Assembly (NCBI RefSeq): GCF_002094885.1
Contig: NZ_MSIT01000003.1
Location: 124,001 to 188,000, forward strand
DNA: 64,000 bases
Direction: 5' to 3'
DNA from: Salibaculum halophilum
GTDB taxonomy: Bacteria; Pseudomonadota; Alphaproteobacteria; Rhodobacterales; Rhodobacteraceae
Shown: positions 8,890-18,066 of the stretch, piece by piece
How the letters are laid out: each line of letters opens with the position of its first letter
How positions within the stretch are numbered: the stretch's first letter is position 1
Position numbers and translations under genes: made by a program
Notes under the pieces: generated by a model
Seen by the model: the letters and a program-made list of their open reading frames with translations, nothing else
What the model was told of the DNA's origin: nothing
Database searches by the model: none

Positions 8890-9168
8890 GCTTTTCTTGA
8901 AATCAGCGATTGACGGGCGCTTTCGCGGCCCCTTCTCGCAGGCGCACCCGGGCCCGGAATCCCGGTGGCACAGGCTTGCGAAACGCGGCTGCAAGGCAGC
9001 TTCACTCAACAGACGGGCGGCGACGTTGCGCTTCGGCCTTTCCTTAGGTGTCTGCCCTGCCCGCTGCGCCTTCTCGACCCAGTGAGGAGTCTGCGCAGGC
9101 CGGCGCGGTAGACCGCGAAAGAATTCGGCCTCATATGCCCTTATGCGCGTTGTTCGCGCCGGGGGCCG
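8890..9168. other. Intergenic region between tRNA-Gln and ychF, no gene seen
   Basis: 279 bp with no convincing coding frame or RNA gene. A 76-codon plus-strand frame starting inside the tRNA is judged spurious. Confidence 0.5.
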
Positions 9169-10266
9169 TCAGGTGTTGAACAGGAAGTGGAGCACGTCGC
9201 CATCGCGGACGATGTAACCCTTGCCTTCGGCGCGCATCTTGCCCGCCTCCTTGGCGGGCTGTTCGCCGCCCAAGGCGACGAAATCGTCGTAGGCGATGGT
9301 CTCGGCCCGGATGAAGCCCTTTTCGAAATCGCCGTGGATCACGCCGGCGGCCTTTGGCGCGGTGGTGCCCGCCGGGATGGTCCAGGCGCGGGCCTCCTTG
9401 GGGCCGACGGTGAAATAGGTTTCCAGGTGCAGCAAGGCGTAGCCCGCCTTGATCAGGCGATCGAGGCCCGCCTCGTCAAGGTCCATCTCGGCCAGGAACA
9501 TCGCGGCCTCTTCGGCGTCGAGCTGGCTGATCTCTTCCTCGATCTGCGCGGAGATGACGACATGGGCGTTGCCCTGCGCAGCGGCCATCTCGGCGGCGGC
9601 GGCGGAATGGGCATTGCCGGTGGCCGCGTCGCCCTCGCCGACATTACAGACATAGAGCACTGGCTTGGTGGTCAGCAGTTGCAGCCCTTTCCAGGCCTTG
9701 GCGTCCTCGGGGTCGACTTCGGCCATGCGGGCCGGCTTGCCGTCTTCCAGCATGTCCTGGGCCGCGGCCAACAGGCGGTCCTGTTGCCGGGCGTCGGGGT
9801 CGTTGCCCTTGAGCTTGCGCACCAGCCCGGCGCGGCGCTTCTCGATGCTGTCCAGATCCGACAGCATCAGTTCGGTCTCGATGACCTCGGCGTCGGCGAC
9901 GGGGTCGACGCGGCCGTCGACATGCGTCACGTCGCCGTCCTCGAAGCAGCGCAGAACATGGGCGATGGCGTCGACCTCGCGAATGTTGGCCAGGAACTGG
10001 TTGCCGAGCCCCTCGCCGCGGCTCGCCCCCTTCACCAGCCCAGCGATATCGACGAAGGTCATGCGCGTGGGGATGATCTGTTTCGACTTCGCGATCCCGG
10101 CCAGCGTGTCGAGGCGCGGGTCCGGGACGTTGACCTCGCCAACGTTGGGATCGATCGTGCAGAAGGGGAAATTGGCGGCCTGCGCGGCGGCGGTCCGCGT
10201 GAGCGCGTTGAACAGCGTCGACTTGCCCACGTTCGGCAGGCCGACGATCCCCATCTTGAAGCCCAT
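9169..10266 (-). CDS. ychF: Redox-regulated ribosome-associated ATPase YchF (OLA1 family)
   Basis: 365 aa, standard length. Obg-related P-loop NTPase that binds ATP rather than GTP and associates with ribosomes. G1 is GLPNVGKST near residue 8. [20 protein letters not shown] and [20 protein letters not shown] are typical of YchF, and the C-terminal TGS domain ends ...[11 protein letters not shown]. The ATG at 10266 was chosen although the frame continues far upstream through trpA in antisense; the upstream part has no homology. It is divergent from trpA with about 135 bp between. Confidence 0.95.
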   Translation of the reverse strand: MGFKMGIVGLPNVGKSTLFNALTRTAAAQAANFPFCTIDPNVGEVNVPDPRLDTLAGIAKSKQIIPTRMTFVDIAGLVKGASRGEGLGNQFLANIREVDAIAHVLRCFEDGDVTHVDGRVDPVADAEVIETELMLSDLDSIEKRRAGLVRKLKGNDPDARQQDRLLAAAQDMLEDGKPARMAEVDPEDAKAWKGLQLLTTKPVLYVCNVGEGDAATGNAHSAAAAEMAAAQGNAHVVISAQIEEEISQLDAEEAAMFLAEMDLDEAGLDRLIKAGYALLHLETYFTVGPKEARAWTIPAGTTAPKAAGVIHGDFEKGFIRAETIAYDDFVALGGEQPAKEAGKMRAEGKGYIVRDGDVLHFLFNT

Positions 10267-10401
10267 GGCGCGTTCCTCTCGCTGGTGGTTGCGCGCCTCA
10301 TAGGGGCTGGGGCGCGGGGCTGCAAGGCCGCGGCGGGGCGATGCGCTTGATCTCGGGGCGGAATTGCCGCACATCGGGGCATCATCTGGAAAGGACCGCC
10401 C

Positions 10402-11193
10402 ATGACCCGCATCGACGCCAAATTCGCGGAGCTGCGCGCCGCCGGCCGCAAGGCCTTCGTGGCCTATGTCATGGCCGGCGACCCGGATTACGAGACCTCC
10501 CAGAAGATCGTGACGGGCCTGCCCGCGGCCGGGGTGGACATCATCGAGCTGGGCCAGCCTTTTACCGACCCCATGGCCGACGGCCCGACGATCCAGCGGG
10601 CCGGGCAGCGCGCGCTGGAGGGCGGCCAGACCCTGGACCGAACGCTGCAGATCGCCCGCGAGCTGCGCAAGTCGGACGACACCACGCCGATCGTGCTGAT
10701 GGGCTATTACAACCCGATCTATTCGCGCGGCGTGGCCCGGTTCCTCGAACAGGCGCAGGAGGCCGGGATCGACGGGTTGATCATCGTGGACCTGCCACCC
10801 GAAGAGGATGGCGAACTGTGCCTGCCCGCGCAGCAGGCCGGGCTGAACTTCATCCGGCTGGCCACGCCCACGACGGATGATAAGCGCCTGCCCAAGGTGC
10901 TGACCAACACCTCCGGTTTCGTCTACTACGTCTCGATCACCGGGATCACCGGCGCGGCCACGGCGCAGGCGGGCGATGTCGGCCCCGAGGTGGCGCGCAT
11001 CAAGGCGCAGACCGATCTGCCGGTCATCGTGGGCTTCGGGATCAAGACGCCCGAGGGCGCGCAGGCCATCGCCGAGGTCGCCGACGGCGCGGTCGTGGGC
11101 TCGGCTATTGTCGAGCGCATCGCGCAGGGCGACAGCGTCACGGACGTTCTGGCTTTCGTGAAGACCCTGGCCGACGGGACCCATTCGGCCTGA
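10402..11193 (+). CDS. trpA: Tryptophan synthase alpha subunit
   Basis: 263 aa TIM barrel. Cleaves indole-3-glycerol phosphate to indole and glyceraldehyde-3-phosphate in complex with TrpB. Catalytic Glu lies in [10 protein letters not shown] and catalytic Asp in [10 protein letters not shown]. Further motifs are MGYYNPI and the phosphate-binding [14 protein letters not shown]. It is unlinked from trpB/trpF, which lie 10 kb away on the opposite strand, so the synthase subunits are not co-transcribed. A GGAAAGGA purine run precedes the ATG. Confidence 0.96.
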   Translation: MTRIDAKFAELRAAGRKAFVAYVMAGDPDYETSQKIVTGLPAAGVDIIELGQPFTDPMADGPTIQRAGQRALEGGQTLDRTLQIARELRKSDDTTPIVLMGYYNPIYSRGVARFLEQAQEAGIDGLIIVDLPPEEDGELCLPAQQAGLNFIRLATPTTDDKRLPKVLTNTSGFVYYVSITGITGAATAQAGDVGPEVARIKAQTDLPVIVGFGIKTPEGAQAIAEVADGAVVGSAIVERIAQGDSVTDVLAFVKTLADGTHSA

Positions 11194-11247
11194 GCGCCGG
11201 GGCCGCCGCACCGCGACCCGGCTTTATCATTGCGACACGCTGGTCCG

Positions 11248-11270
11248 ATTGGTAACAGAACCTAACCAAT
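11248..11270. promoter_or_regulatory. Dyad ATTGGT-N11-ACCAAT upstream of lldD (possible operator)
   Basis: ATTGGT at 11248-11253 and ACCAAT at 11265-11270 form a perfect 6-bp inverted repeat ending 19 bp before the lldD start. GntR/FCD regulators of lactate and pyruvate genes bind TTGGT..ACCAA type dyads, but with much shorter spacers, so the protein that reads this site is unknown. Confidence 0.4.
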
Positions 11271-11289
11271 ATGGATCAAAGGCGCCGCC

Positions 11290-12453
11290 ATGCCCGTCAT
11301 AACCTGCATCGACGACCTCAAGCGGCTTCACAAGCGCCGCACGCCGAAGATGTTCTACGACTACGCGGAGTCGGGCAGCTGGTCGGAGCAGACCTTTCGC
11401 GAGAATTCCAGTGATTTCGACAGGATCTACCTGCGCCAGCGGGTGGCCCGGGACATGACCGGCCGCAGCACCGAAAGCCGCATGATCGGGCAGGACGTGG
11501 CGATGCCCGTGGCCCTCGCCCCGGTGGGCCTGACGGGCATGCAATCGGCCGATGGCGAAATCAAGGCGGCCCGCGCGGCGGAGAAGTTCGGCGTGCCCTT
11601 TACCCTGTCGACGCTGTCGATCTGCTCGATCGAGGACGTGGCCAGCAACACCGACAAGCCCTTCTGGATGCAGGTCTACACCCTCAAGGACGACGCCTTC
11701 ATGCAGCGCCTGTTCGACCGGGCGAAGGCGGCCAAGTGCTCGGCCGCCGTGATCACCGTCGATCTGCAACTGATGGGCCAGCGCCACAAGGACATCAAGA
11801 ACGGCCTAGGCGCGCCGCCCAAGCTGACGGTCAAATCCGTGGCCGACATGATGACCAAGGTGCGCTGGGGGCTGGGGATGCTGGGCACCAAGCGGCGCTT
11901 TTTCGGCAATGTCATCGGCCATGCCGAGGGCGTGACAGACGGCTCGTCGCTTGCCACCTGGACGGCCGAGGCCTTTGACCAGGCACTCGACTGGGACCGC
12001 ATCCGGCAGTTTCGAAAGATGTGGGACGGCCCACTCATCATCAAGGGCATCATGGACCCGCGCGACGCGCGCGAGGCGCTGAACGTGGGCGCCGACGCGA
12101 TCATCGTGTCGAACCACGGCGGGCGGCAGCTGGACGGGGCGCTCAGTTCCATCCGCGCGCTGCCAGCGATCCTGGATGCCGTGGGCGACAAGATCGAAGT
12201 GCATCTCGACAGCGGTATCCGCTCGGGCCAGGACGTGCTCAAGGCGCTGGCCATGGGGGCCACGGGCACCTACGTCGGGCGCGCCTATACCTACGGCCTC
12301 GGCGCGATGGGCGAGGCCGGCGTGACCCGCGCGCTCGAGGTCATCCACAAGGAACTGGATGTCTCGATGGGGCTGTGCGGGCGGCGCGATGTCACCACGC
12401 TGGACCGCGATATCCTGATGGTGCCCGAGGACTTCGAGGGCCGCTGGCAGTGA
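11290..12453 (+). CDS. lldD: FMN-dependent alpha-hydroxy acid dehydrogenase, L-lactate dehydrogenase type
   Basis: 387 aa flavoenzyme oxidising an L-2-hydroxy acid, most likely L-lactate to pyruvate. The N-terminus has FYDYAESGSW. PVALAPVGLTGMQ and MQVYTL contribute FMN and substrate contacts. Active-site His is in VSNHGGRQLDGA, and phosphate binding is at LDSGIRSGQDVLKALAMGA with GRAYTYGLGAMG. It stands alone between trpA and a convergent MFS gene whose stop codon directly abuts its own. Glycolate- or mandelate-oxidising relatives share these motifs, so lactate is an inference. Confidence 0.85.
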   Translation: MPVITCIDDLKRLHKRRTPKMFYDYAESGSWSEQTFRENSSDFDRIYLRQRVARDMTGRSTESRMIGQDVAMPVALAPVGLTGMQSADGEIKAARAAEKFGVPFTLSTLSICSIEDVASNTDKPFWMQVYTLKDDAFMQRLFDRAKAAKCSAAVITVDLQLMGQRHKDIKNGLGAPPKLTVKSVADMMTKVRWGLGMLGTKRRFFGNVIGHAEGVTDGSSLATWTAEAFDQALDWDRIRQFRKMWDGPLIIKGIMDPRDAREALNVGADAIIVSNHGGRQLDGALSSIRALPAILDAVGDKIEVHLDSGIRSGQDVLKALAMGATGTYVGRAYTYGLGAMGEAGVTRALEVIHKELDVSMGLCGRRDVTTLDRDILMVPEDFEGRWQ

Positions 12454-13611
12454 TCAGGCCGCAAGGACGGCCCGGCGGGCCTGCAGCGCGCGGATCATGA
12501 GCGCCAGCGGCACCGCCAGCAGCAGCGTCCCCGCGACCCCGGCAAAGGCCACGCGCAGGCCCCAGACCTGGCTCGACCAACCCATGAGGACCGGCGCGAA
12601 GAAAAACGCCGAAAAGCCCATGATCGAGACGCGGGCGATGGCGCGCGACCGTTGCCGCGGCGTGACCAGCTTGCCCACCAGGCCCAGCGCCAGCGGCCCG
12701 ATCACCGAAACGCCAAGCCCCAGAACCCCGAAGCCCAGGTAGGCCATGCCCGGCGCGGGGGCGGCGGCGGCGATCACGGCCCCGGCGGCGGCGATGCAGG
12801 CCGCGACCATGACGACATGCGTTTCGCGGAACGTCTGCGACACCGCCTGCCCGGCGAAGCGGCCGAAGGCCATGGTCAGGCCCAACGTGGCGGGGCCCAT
12901 GGCGCCCTCGGCCGCGCCGCCGGCCAGAGTGCGCTCGATATGCAGGGCCGACCACGCCTCGACCGTGGCCTCGGCCCCGAAGGCGACCAGCACCACCAGC
13001 CCGCAGAGCAGCACCGGCCCCAGCGGCGACCGCGTGCCGGCCGGGTCGGTGCCCGCCTCGGTGGCCGGGGTCATCCGCAGCCGCAGCACCATCAGCGCCA
13101 TGATGGCGGCGATCCCGGCGAAGATGGCCAGCGCGGGCAGGCCCGCCTCGCGCCCCAGCCCGGCCAGAATCGCGCCGGTCGCGTAGCCCACCGAGAAGAG
13201 CGCGTGATTGGCATTCATCAGGGGCTGGCCGGTCTCCGCCTCCAGGTCGCTGACGCGGGTGTTCATCAGCACGTCCAGCAGGCCCGAAGACAGCCCCAGC
13301 AGCACCATGACCAGGAAAAAGGCCACCGGCGCGGTGACAAGACCCGGCAATAGCATGGCCAGCGCCACCATCAGCGCCGCCGTCTGCATGCTGCGCGCGC
13401 CCAACCGGGCATCGACGCGCGGCGCGATCAGCATGGCCGTCACCAGCCCGAAGGAGGACCCCAGCAGCAGCGTGCCGAACAGCCCGTCCGACGCCCCCAG
13501 CCCGGCCTTGAGCGTCGGGACCTGCGCGGCGAAACTGCCCCAGAACAGGCCCAGCGCCAGGAAGGCGGAGCCGGGCACGCGGGACAGTCTGATAGCGCTC
13601 ACGATCGACAT
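12454..13611 (-). CDS. MFS transporter (YbjJ-like)
   Basis: 385 aa, about 12 hydrophobic segments. N-terminal GLFWGSFAAQVPTLKAGLG and the TM4/5 region RVSDLEAETGQPLMNANHALFSV resemble YbjJ-type major facilitator proteins. The middle loop is short and Gly/Pro-rich. Substrate cannot be inferred. It runs tail-to-tail with lldD with no intergenic base and is divergent from rplY. Confidence 0.8.
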   Translation of the reverse strand: MSIVSAIRLSRVPGSAFLALGLFWGSFAAQVPTLKAGLGASDGLFGTLLLGSSFGLVTAMLIAPRVDARLGARSMQTAALMVALAMLLPGLVTAPVAFFLVMVLLGLSSGLLDVLMNTRVSDLEAETGQPLMNANHALFSVGYATGAILAGLGREAGLPALAIFAGIAAIMALMVLRLRMTPATEAGTDPAGTRSPLGPVLLCGLVVLVAFGAEATVEAWSALHIERTLAGGAAEGAMGPATLGLTMAFGRFAGQAVSQTFRETHVVMVAACIAAAGAVIAAAAPAPGMAYLGFGVLGLGVSVIGPLALGLVGKLVTPRQRSRAIARVSIMGFSAFFFAPVLMGWSSQVWGLRVAFAGVAGTLLLAVPLALMIRALQARRAVLAA

Positions 13612-13827
13612 GTCCGGCAGTCATCACAGACACGCACCGGCGGCAAGCCCCCACCGCCCGGGCCGCCCTGGGAATTCCGCGCGGCCCGCACAAGACCCCC
13701 CTTTTCAACGGTGTCAAACCGTCTTATACGCGCGGCTTCACCGGGGCGCCTCCCAGACAGGGGGCCCTCTCATGGCAAAGTGGGCCCCGACCAGACCGCG
13801 GGGTGCGCGAATTGAAAGGACAGACCT
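13612..13827 (+). promoter_or_regulatory. rplY promoter and leader
   Basis: 216 bp between divergent genes. TTATACG at about 13723-13729 is a plausible -10 for rplY. Just upstream, ACGGT-N5-ACCGT forms a small dyad. In the presumed leader, GGGGCCC (near 13760) can pair with GGGCCCC (near 13790), which could fold the mRNA upstream of the AAAGGA ribosome site at 13816-13821. Confidence 0.35.
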
Positions 13828-14481
13828 ATGGCTGGTGAGATTCCCGATCTCGTCGCACATGAACGCAAAGGCACCGGCAAGGGCGCGGCCCGTCAGGCCC
13901 GGCGCGAACACATGGTGCCCGGCATCGTCTACGGCGGCGAAGCCGATCCGCTGCCCATCAACATCCCCTTCAACGTCCTGATCAAGCGGCTGCGCGACGG
14001 GCGGTTCCTGTCGACGCTGTTCAACCTCAAGGTCGAAGGGCACGACGACGTGCGCGTGATCTGCCGCAACGTCCAGCGCGACGTGGTCAAGGACCTTCCG
14101 ACGCACCTGGACCTGCTGCGCCTGAAGCGGTCCACCAAGATCAACCTGTTCATCCCCGTCGAATTCGAGGGCGAGGACGACTGCCCGGGCCTCAAGAAGG
14201 GGGGCATCCTCACGGTCGTCCGCCCCGAGGTCGAGCTGATCGTCACCGCCGGCGACATCCCCGAAAAGCTGACCGCCTCGGTCGCCGGGCTGGAGATGGG
14301 CGACACGATCACCATTTCCTCGATCGACCTGCCCAAGGGCACCAAGCCGACCATCGACCGTGACTTTGTCATCGCCAACGTGCAGGCCCCGTCGAGCCTC
14401 GCCGCCGCGGATGACGAGGACGAGGACGAGGCCGCAGCCGACGACGTGCCCGCCACCGCGCAGGACGACCCGGATAGCTGA
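13828..14481 (+). CDS. rplY: 50S ribosomal protein L25 (general stress protein Ctc type)
   Basis: 217 aa, two-domain CTC/TL5 form that binds 5S rRNA. The N-terminal L25 domain begins [20 protein letters not shown] and contains VPGIVYGG. The C-terminal beta domain (about 100-190) has [20 protein letters not shown] and [14 protein letters not shown]. An acidic tail ([12 protein letters not shown]) follows. A good ribosome site (AAAGGA) precedes the ATG. pth, its usual neighbour, lies 1.45 kb downstream with one inserted gene between. Confidence 0.95.
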   Translation: MAGEIPDLVAHERKGTGKGAARQARREHMVPGIVYGGEADPLPINIPFNVLIKRLRDGRFLSTLFNLKVEGHDDVRVICRNVQRDVVKDLPTHLDLLRLKRSTKINLFIPVEFEGEDDCPGLKKGGILTVVRPEVELIVTAGDIPEKLTASVAGLEMGDTITISSIDLPKGTKPTIDRDFVIANVQAPSSLAAADDEDEDEAAADDVPATAQDDPDS

Positions 14482-14507
14482 CCCGCTGCAGGACCGGCAT
14501 GCAAGAC

Positions 14508-14535
14508 ACGGGATCCGGCGACGGGTCCCGTTTTT
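14508..14535 (+). terminator. Rho-independent terminator of rplY
   Basis: ACGGGATCC (14508-14516) pairs with GGGTCCCGT (14523-14531), followed by a run of T to 14535. Confidence 0.8.
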
Positions 14536-14538
14536 GCG

Positions 14539-15795
14539 TCAGGCGGATCGTATCACGCCGGGCGGCTGGCGAATCTTGGGCCGCCCAAGGTAATAGCCCT
14601 GCCCGTGCGAGACACCCAACCGGCGCAGCATGTCCAACTCTGCCCGCGTCTCGACCCCCTCTGCGACCACCCGGGCCGAGGTGTCCGCCGCGAATTTCAC
14701 CATCGCAGCGGCCAGGGACCGGCGCGCCGGGTCAGTGTCGATGTCCCGAGTCAACGACATGTCCAGCTTGATGACGTCCGGGCGCAAGCGGATGATCTGT
14801 TGCAGGCCGGAATAGCCCGCACCGGCGTCGTCCACGGCCAGCCTCGCCCCGCGACGGCGCAGCCTGGCCGCTTCGAAAGCGAACAGGTCAGGGTCCGCGA
14901 TGACCGCATGTTCGGTCACTTCGACCTGCACACGCCCGCTCGGACCATCTTGCAACAGCGGCGCAAGCCGACCTGCCGCAAGGGTGTCCGGCGAAATGTT
15001 GATCGAAATGTACTGGTTCGGGTCCAACGCGGGTAAAAACTCTAGGGCACGCTCGATCACGCGGCATTCGAGGTCCTGCGACAGGTCCACCGTCGCGGCC
15101 AGATCGAACCACTCGTTCGGGGGGCGATACGGGTCCGGCGTGAAGCGGCACAGCGCTTCGTGGCCGGCAACCCGGCCGGTGGCGATATCCACGATGGGCT
15201 GCATGGCGATATCAAAGGCGGACTGGTCAAGAACGCGCTCGACCATCTGCACCGTTTCGCGATACTCGGCCTCGCGGGACAGCCGGGTGTTCACCTGATC
15301 GGCCGACACGTCGGCGAAGGCGCGCATGACCTCCAGGTCGCGGGGATTCAGCCCGGACTTGGGCTCGCGGCTGAGACAACAGAACATGCCGTAGGGGCTA
15401 CCGTCGGGCCGACGGATCGGCACACTGACATGCGACCGGATGGGCAGGTCATGCGTGATTGCGATGCCTTGTGCAAAGGGTTGATCGGCGGTGTCCGGGA
15501 TCAATTCGGGAAGCCGCCCTTCAAGGATGTGACGACAATAGACCCGGTCCAGCGGCATCGTGCCGCCCACCTGCACAAGGTCTTCGAACCCCGGCGCACT
15601 GACCGCCCGGAACACGAAATCGTCGCCCTGGAATTCGGAAAGATAGGCAACGTCCATCCCGAGGTGTTTGCGCACGAACGTCAGCGACGAGGTGATGACG
15701 GCGTCGGCATCCCCGCTATCGACGTTCAGGACATGCAGCAATCCGTCGGTCGGCGGCAGGCCGGTGTGCGATTGTTCGTTTCGACCGGTGTTCAC
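14539..15795 (-). CDS. GAF-EAL protein, probable cyclic-di-GMP phosphodiesterase
   Basis: 418 aa, cytoplasmic, no GGDEF. Residues ~30-165 form a GAF sensor domain (HLGMDVAYLSEF, PIRSHVSVPIRR, GMFCCLSREP). Residues ~175-415 form an EAL domain with the metal and catalytic residues in place: EALCRF, Asn in SINISP, Glu in VEVTEH, DDAGAGYSG (the DDFG motif with Ala for Phe), IKLDMSL, EGVE and a Gly-rich GQGYYLGRP end. It probably hydrolyses c-di-GMP in response to a GAF ligand. GTG start at 15795, supported by AGGGA seven bases upstream. It separates rplY from pth. Confidence 0.9.
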   Translation of the reverse strand: MNTGRNEQSHTGLPPTDGLLHVLNVDSGDADAVITSSLTFVRKHLGMDVAYLSEFQGDDFVFRAVSAPGFEDLVQVGGTMPLDRVYCRHILEGRLPELIPDTADQPFAQGIAITHDLPIRSHVSVPIRRPDGSPYGMFCCLSREPKSGLNPRDLEVMRAFADVSADQVNTRLSREAEYRETVQMVERVLDQSAFDIAMQPIVDIATGRVAGHEALCRFTPDPYRPPNEWFDLAATVDLSQDLECRVIERALEFLPALDPNQYISINISPDTLAAGRLAPLLQDGPSGRVQVEVTEHAVIADPDLFAFEAARLRRRGARLAVDDAGAGYSGLQQIIRLRPDVIKLDMSLTRDIDTDPARRSLAAAMVKFAADTSARVVAEGVETRAELDMLRRLGVSHGQGYYLGRPKIRQPPGVIRSA

Positions 15796-15927
15796 GACGC
15801 ATTCCCTTGCAAGTTGATACCGTGTCGTCGCCCTGCAGGCCCTAAGACACGGTTATCCCGCTAGGGCGTTTTCCATCGCATTCGGTTTGAATTGTGCAGG
15901 TGGCGTGCCCCGCGTTATAGCGGTGGC

Positions 15928-16602
15928 ATGAAACTCTTCGTCGGACTCGGAAATCCGGGCGCGAAATACGCGCGCAACCGTCACAACATCGGCTTCATGG
16001 CCGTTGACCGGATCGCCGGGGACCACGGCTTCGCGCCCTGGCGGTCGAAGTTCCAGGGCCAGCTGACCGAGGGGCGGCTGGGCCCGCAAAAGGTTGTTCT
16101 GCTCAAGCCGCAGACCTTCATGAACCTCTCGGGCCAGTCGGTTGGCGAGGCGATACGGTTCTACAAGCTCGACAGCACCGACGTGGTGGTCTTTCACGAT
16201 GAGCTCGACCTGGCCCCGGGCAAGGTGCGCCTGAAATCCGGGGGCGGGCACGCGGGCCACAACGGGCTGCGTTCGATCCATCAGCACATCGGGCCGCATT
16301 ACGACCGGGTGCGGCTCGGCATCGGGCATCCCGGCGACAAGACCAAGGTGTCCGGCTACGTGTTGTCCGACTTCGCCAAGGCCGACGCGGACTGGCTTGA
16401 CGACGAGATGCGCGGCATCTCGGACGGCGCAGTGCAGCTTGCGCAGGACGAGGGACCGAAGTTCCTCAATGCCGTGGCCGCGCGGGTGGCGCCCAGCCGG
16501 CCGGCGACAGCGGCGCCGAAACCCGCGGCCAGGCCCGAACCGGAGCCCGCCCCAGAGGACGATCGCAGCGCGCTGCAAAAGCTGGTGGACCGGTTCAAGT
16601 GA
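15928..16602 (+). CDS. pth: Peptidyl-tRNA hydrolase
   Basis: 224 aa. Recycles peptidyl-tRNA released by stalled ribosomes. Catalytic residues are visible: Asn in GLGNPG, His in RHNIGF, Asp in FHDELDL. KPQTFMNLSGQSV and the GGGHAGHNGLRS loop bind tRNA. The core is about 190 residues; an extra C-terminal Ala/Pro/Glu-rich tail ends in a short helix (RSALQKLVDRFK), a common alphaproteobacterial feature. The TGA overlaps the GTG start of the next gene, so the two are coupled. Confidence 0.96.
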   Translation: MKLFVGLGNPGAKYARNRHNIGFMAVDRIAGDHGFAPWRSKFQGQLTEGRLGPQKVVLLKPQTFMNLSGQSVGEAIRFYKLDSTDVVVFHDELDLAPGKVRLKSGGGHAGHNGLRSIHQHIGPHYDRVRLGIGHPGDKTKVSGYVLSDFAKADADWLDDEMRGISDGAVQLAQDEGPKFLNAVAARVAPSRPATAAPKPAARPEPEPAPEDDRSALQKLVDRFK

Positions 16603-17615
16603 CACGGCTGGCCGAGGCATTCACCTATCAAGCCCGGTCCTGCGAAGACCTCGGTTCGCCCTTTATGGGCCAGCTTTGCGCCCTTTTCGCCGAACGTCTG
16701 ACACCCGCACATCCGCTGGGGCCGCGCCTGTTCGACTGGCCGGGAGATCTTGGCCCTGGCGCGGAAAGCGTGCCCCTGCGCCTGTGCAGTGCATTGCACG
16801 CGCTGCGCCTTATGGACCGGGGCGGGCTGACCCCGGCCTATCCGCCCCAGCGGGTCGACGACGATGCGCTTTGGGATGCCGTCGAAACCGCGCTGGCGCT
16901 CGAGACCGCGTTCATCGACGACTTCATCAAAAGCCCGCCTCAGACGAACGAGGTGCGCCGCTCTGCCGCGCTGATCCTGGCCGGTCACGTGATTCACGAC
17001 CGTTTCGCCCTGCCCTTGCGGCTTTCGGAACTGGGGGCCAGCGCGGGGCTGAACCTTTTCTGGGATCGTTTCGCATTGCAGTTGGGCAATCTTCGGTTAG
17101 GGCCGGGGCACAGTCCGTTGGTCCTGACCCCGGATTGGCACGGGCCGACGCCACCCCCCAACAACCCCACCGTGATCGAACGACGCGGCGTCGACCTGAA
17201 CCCGCTGGACACGGTGCGCGACAGGCTGCGCCTGCGCGCCTATCTCTGGCCTGACCAGACCGACCGCCTGCACTGGACCGACGCGGCCATCGCCATGTCG
17301 GACCATGTTGTGGACCGGGCCGACGGGATCGACTGGCTGGAAAGCCGCCTGCCTCACCAGTCCGGAACGTGCCACATGGTCTATTCCACGGTCGCCTGGC
17401 AGTATTTTTCCGCCGGCGCTCGCGCCCGTGGCACCGCGCTGGTCGAGGCGGCCGGCCGCTCCGCGACGGACCTGTCACCGCTGGCCTGGTTCACCGTGGA
17501 AAACGACGGCAACTCACCCGGCGCGGCCATGACCCTGCGGCTGTGGCCCGGCGATATCACGTTGAACCTCGGGCGGATCGACTTCCACGGTCGTTGGGTC
17601 CGGTTCAGCGGCTGA
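16599..17615 (+). CDS. DUF2332 family protein
   Basis: 338 aa soluble protein, recognised as DUF2332 by RSCEDLGSPFMGQLC at the N-terminus, the central SELGASAGLNLFWDRF, RRGVDLNPLDTVRDRLRLRAYLWPDQ written in pieces across residues ~200-225, and the C-terminal WFTVENDG. The Gly-rich SELGASAGLN motif resembles a SAM-binding loop, and distant methyltransferase similarity is plausible but unproven. GTG start overlaps the pth stop (GTGA). Function unknown. Confidence 0.85.
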   Translation: MTRLAEAFTYQARSCEDLGSPFMGQLCALFAERLTPAHPLGPRLFDWPGDLGPGAESVPLRLCSALHALRLMDRGGLTPAYPPQRVDDDALWDAVETALALETAFIDDFIKSPPQTNEVRRSAALILAGHVIHDRFALPLRLSELGASAGLNLFWDRFALQLGNLRLGPGHSPLVLTPDWHGPTPPPNNPTVIERRGVDLNPLDTVRDRLRLRAYLWPDQTDRLHWTDAAIAMSDHVVDRADGIDWLESRLPHQSGTCHMVYSTVAWQYFSAGARARGTALVEAAGRSATDLSPLAWFTVENDGNSPGAAMTLRLWPGDITLNLGRIDFHGRWVRFSG

Positions 17616-17688
17616 TTATTGCCCGTCCGTCGGGCCGACGAAACTCAGCCACACCAATGGTGTGCTAGATGACAAAGGCTTTGAACTG

Positions 17689-18066
17689 ATGGAAAAAGAC
17701 GCTTCCGTGAACGTGCTGGGCGAGCCGCTCGCCCAGTGCTCGATGGACCCGGTGACCGGATTCTTCCGCGACGGGGCCTGCAATACCTGCGCCGAGGATC
17801 GGGGCAGTCATACCGTTTGCGCGGTGCTGACGGCCGAATTCCTGGCCTATTCGAAATACGTCGGCAACGACCTGAGCAGCCCGCGGCCCGAGTTCGGCTT
17901 TGACGGGCTGAGCCCCGGCGACCAGTGGTGCCTGTGCGCCAGCCGGTTCCTGCAGGCCCACGACGAGGGCTGCGCGCCCCGGGTCAGCCTGGCGGCGACG
18001 CATCAGCGGGCGCTGGAGATCGTGCCGCTGGAGGTTCTTCGGCAATACGCGCTGGACGCCCGGTGA
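17689..18066 (+). CDS. DUF2237 family protein
   Basis: 125 aa. DUF2237 hallmarks: NVLGEPLAQCSMDPVTGFFR, a Cys-rich CNTCAEDRGSHTVCAVLT, FLAYSKYVGNDLSSPRPEFG, GDQWCLCASRF and APRVSLAATH. Small conserved proteins of unknown function. The four conserved Cys suggest metal or redox chemistry, which is inference. The ATG at 17689 was preferred over a GTG at 17662 because homology begins at MEKDASVNVLG. Its last 83 bp overlap the convergent LuxR-type gene. Confidence 0.85.
   Translation: MEKDASVNVLGEPLAQCSMDPVTGFFRDGACNTCAEDRGSHTVCAVLTAEFLAYSKYVGNDLSSPRPEFGFDGLSPGDQWCLCASRFLQAHDEGCAPRVSLAATHQRALEIVPLEVLRQYALDAR

Noticed and set aside
8855-9085. 76-codon frame starting within tRNA-Gln
   Set aside because: Begins inside the tRNA, has no ribosome site and random composition.
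8670-9168. tRNA-Gln as an integration site for the capsule module
   Set aside because: No integrase, no duplicated tRNA 3' end and no composition change seen.
10267-11211. N-terminal extension of YchF to 680 residues
   Set aside because: The extra part is antisense to trpA and YchF homology starts at [16 protein letters not shown].
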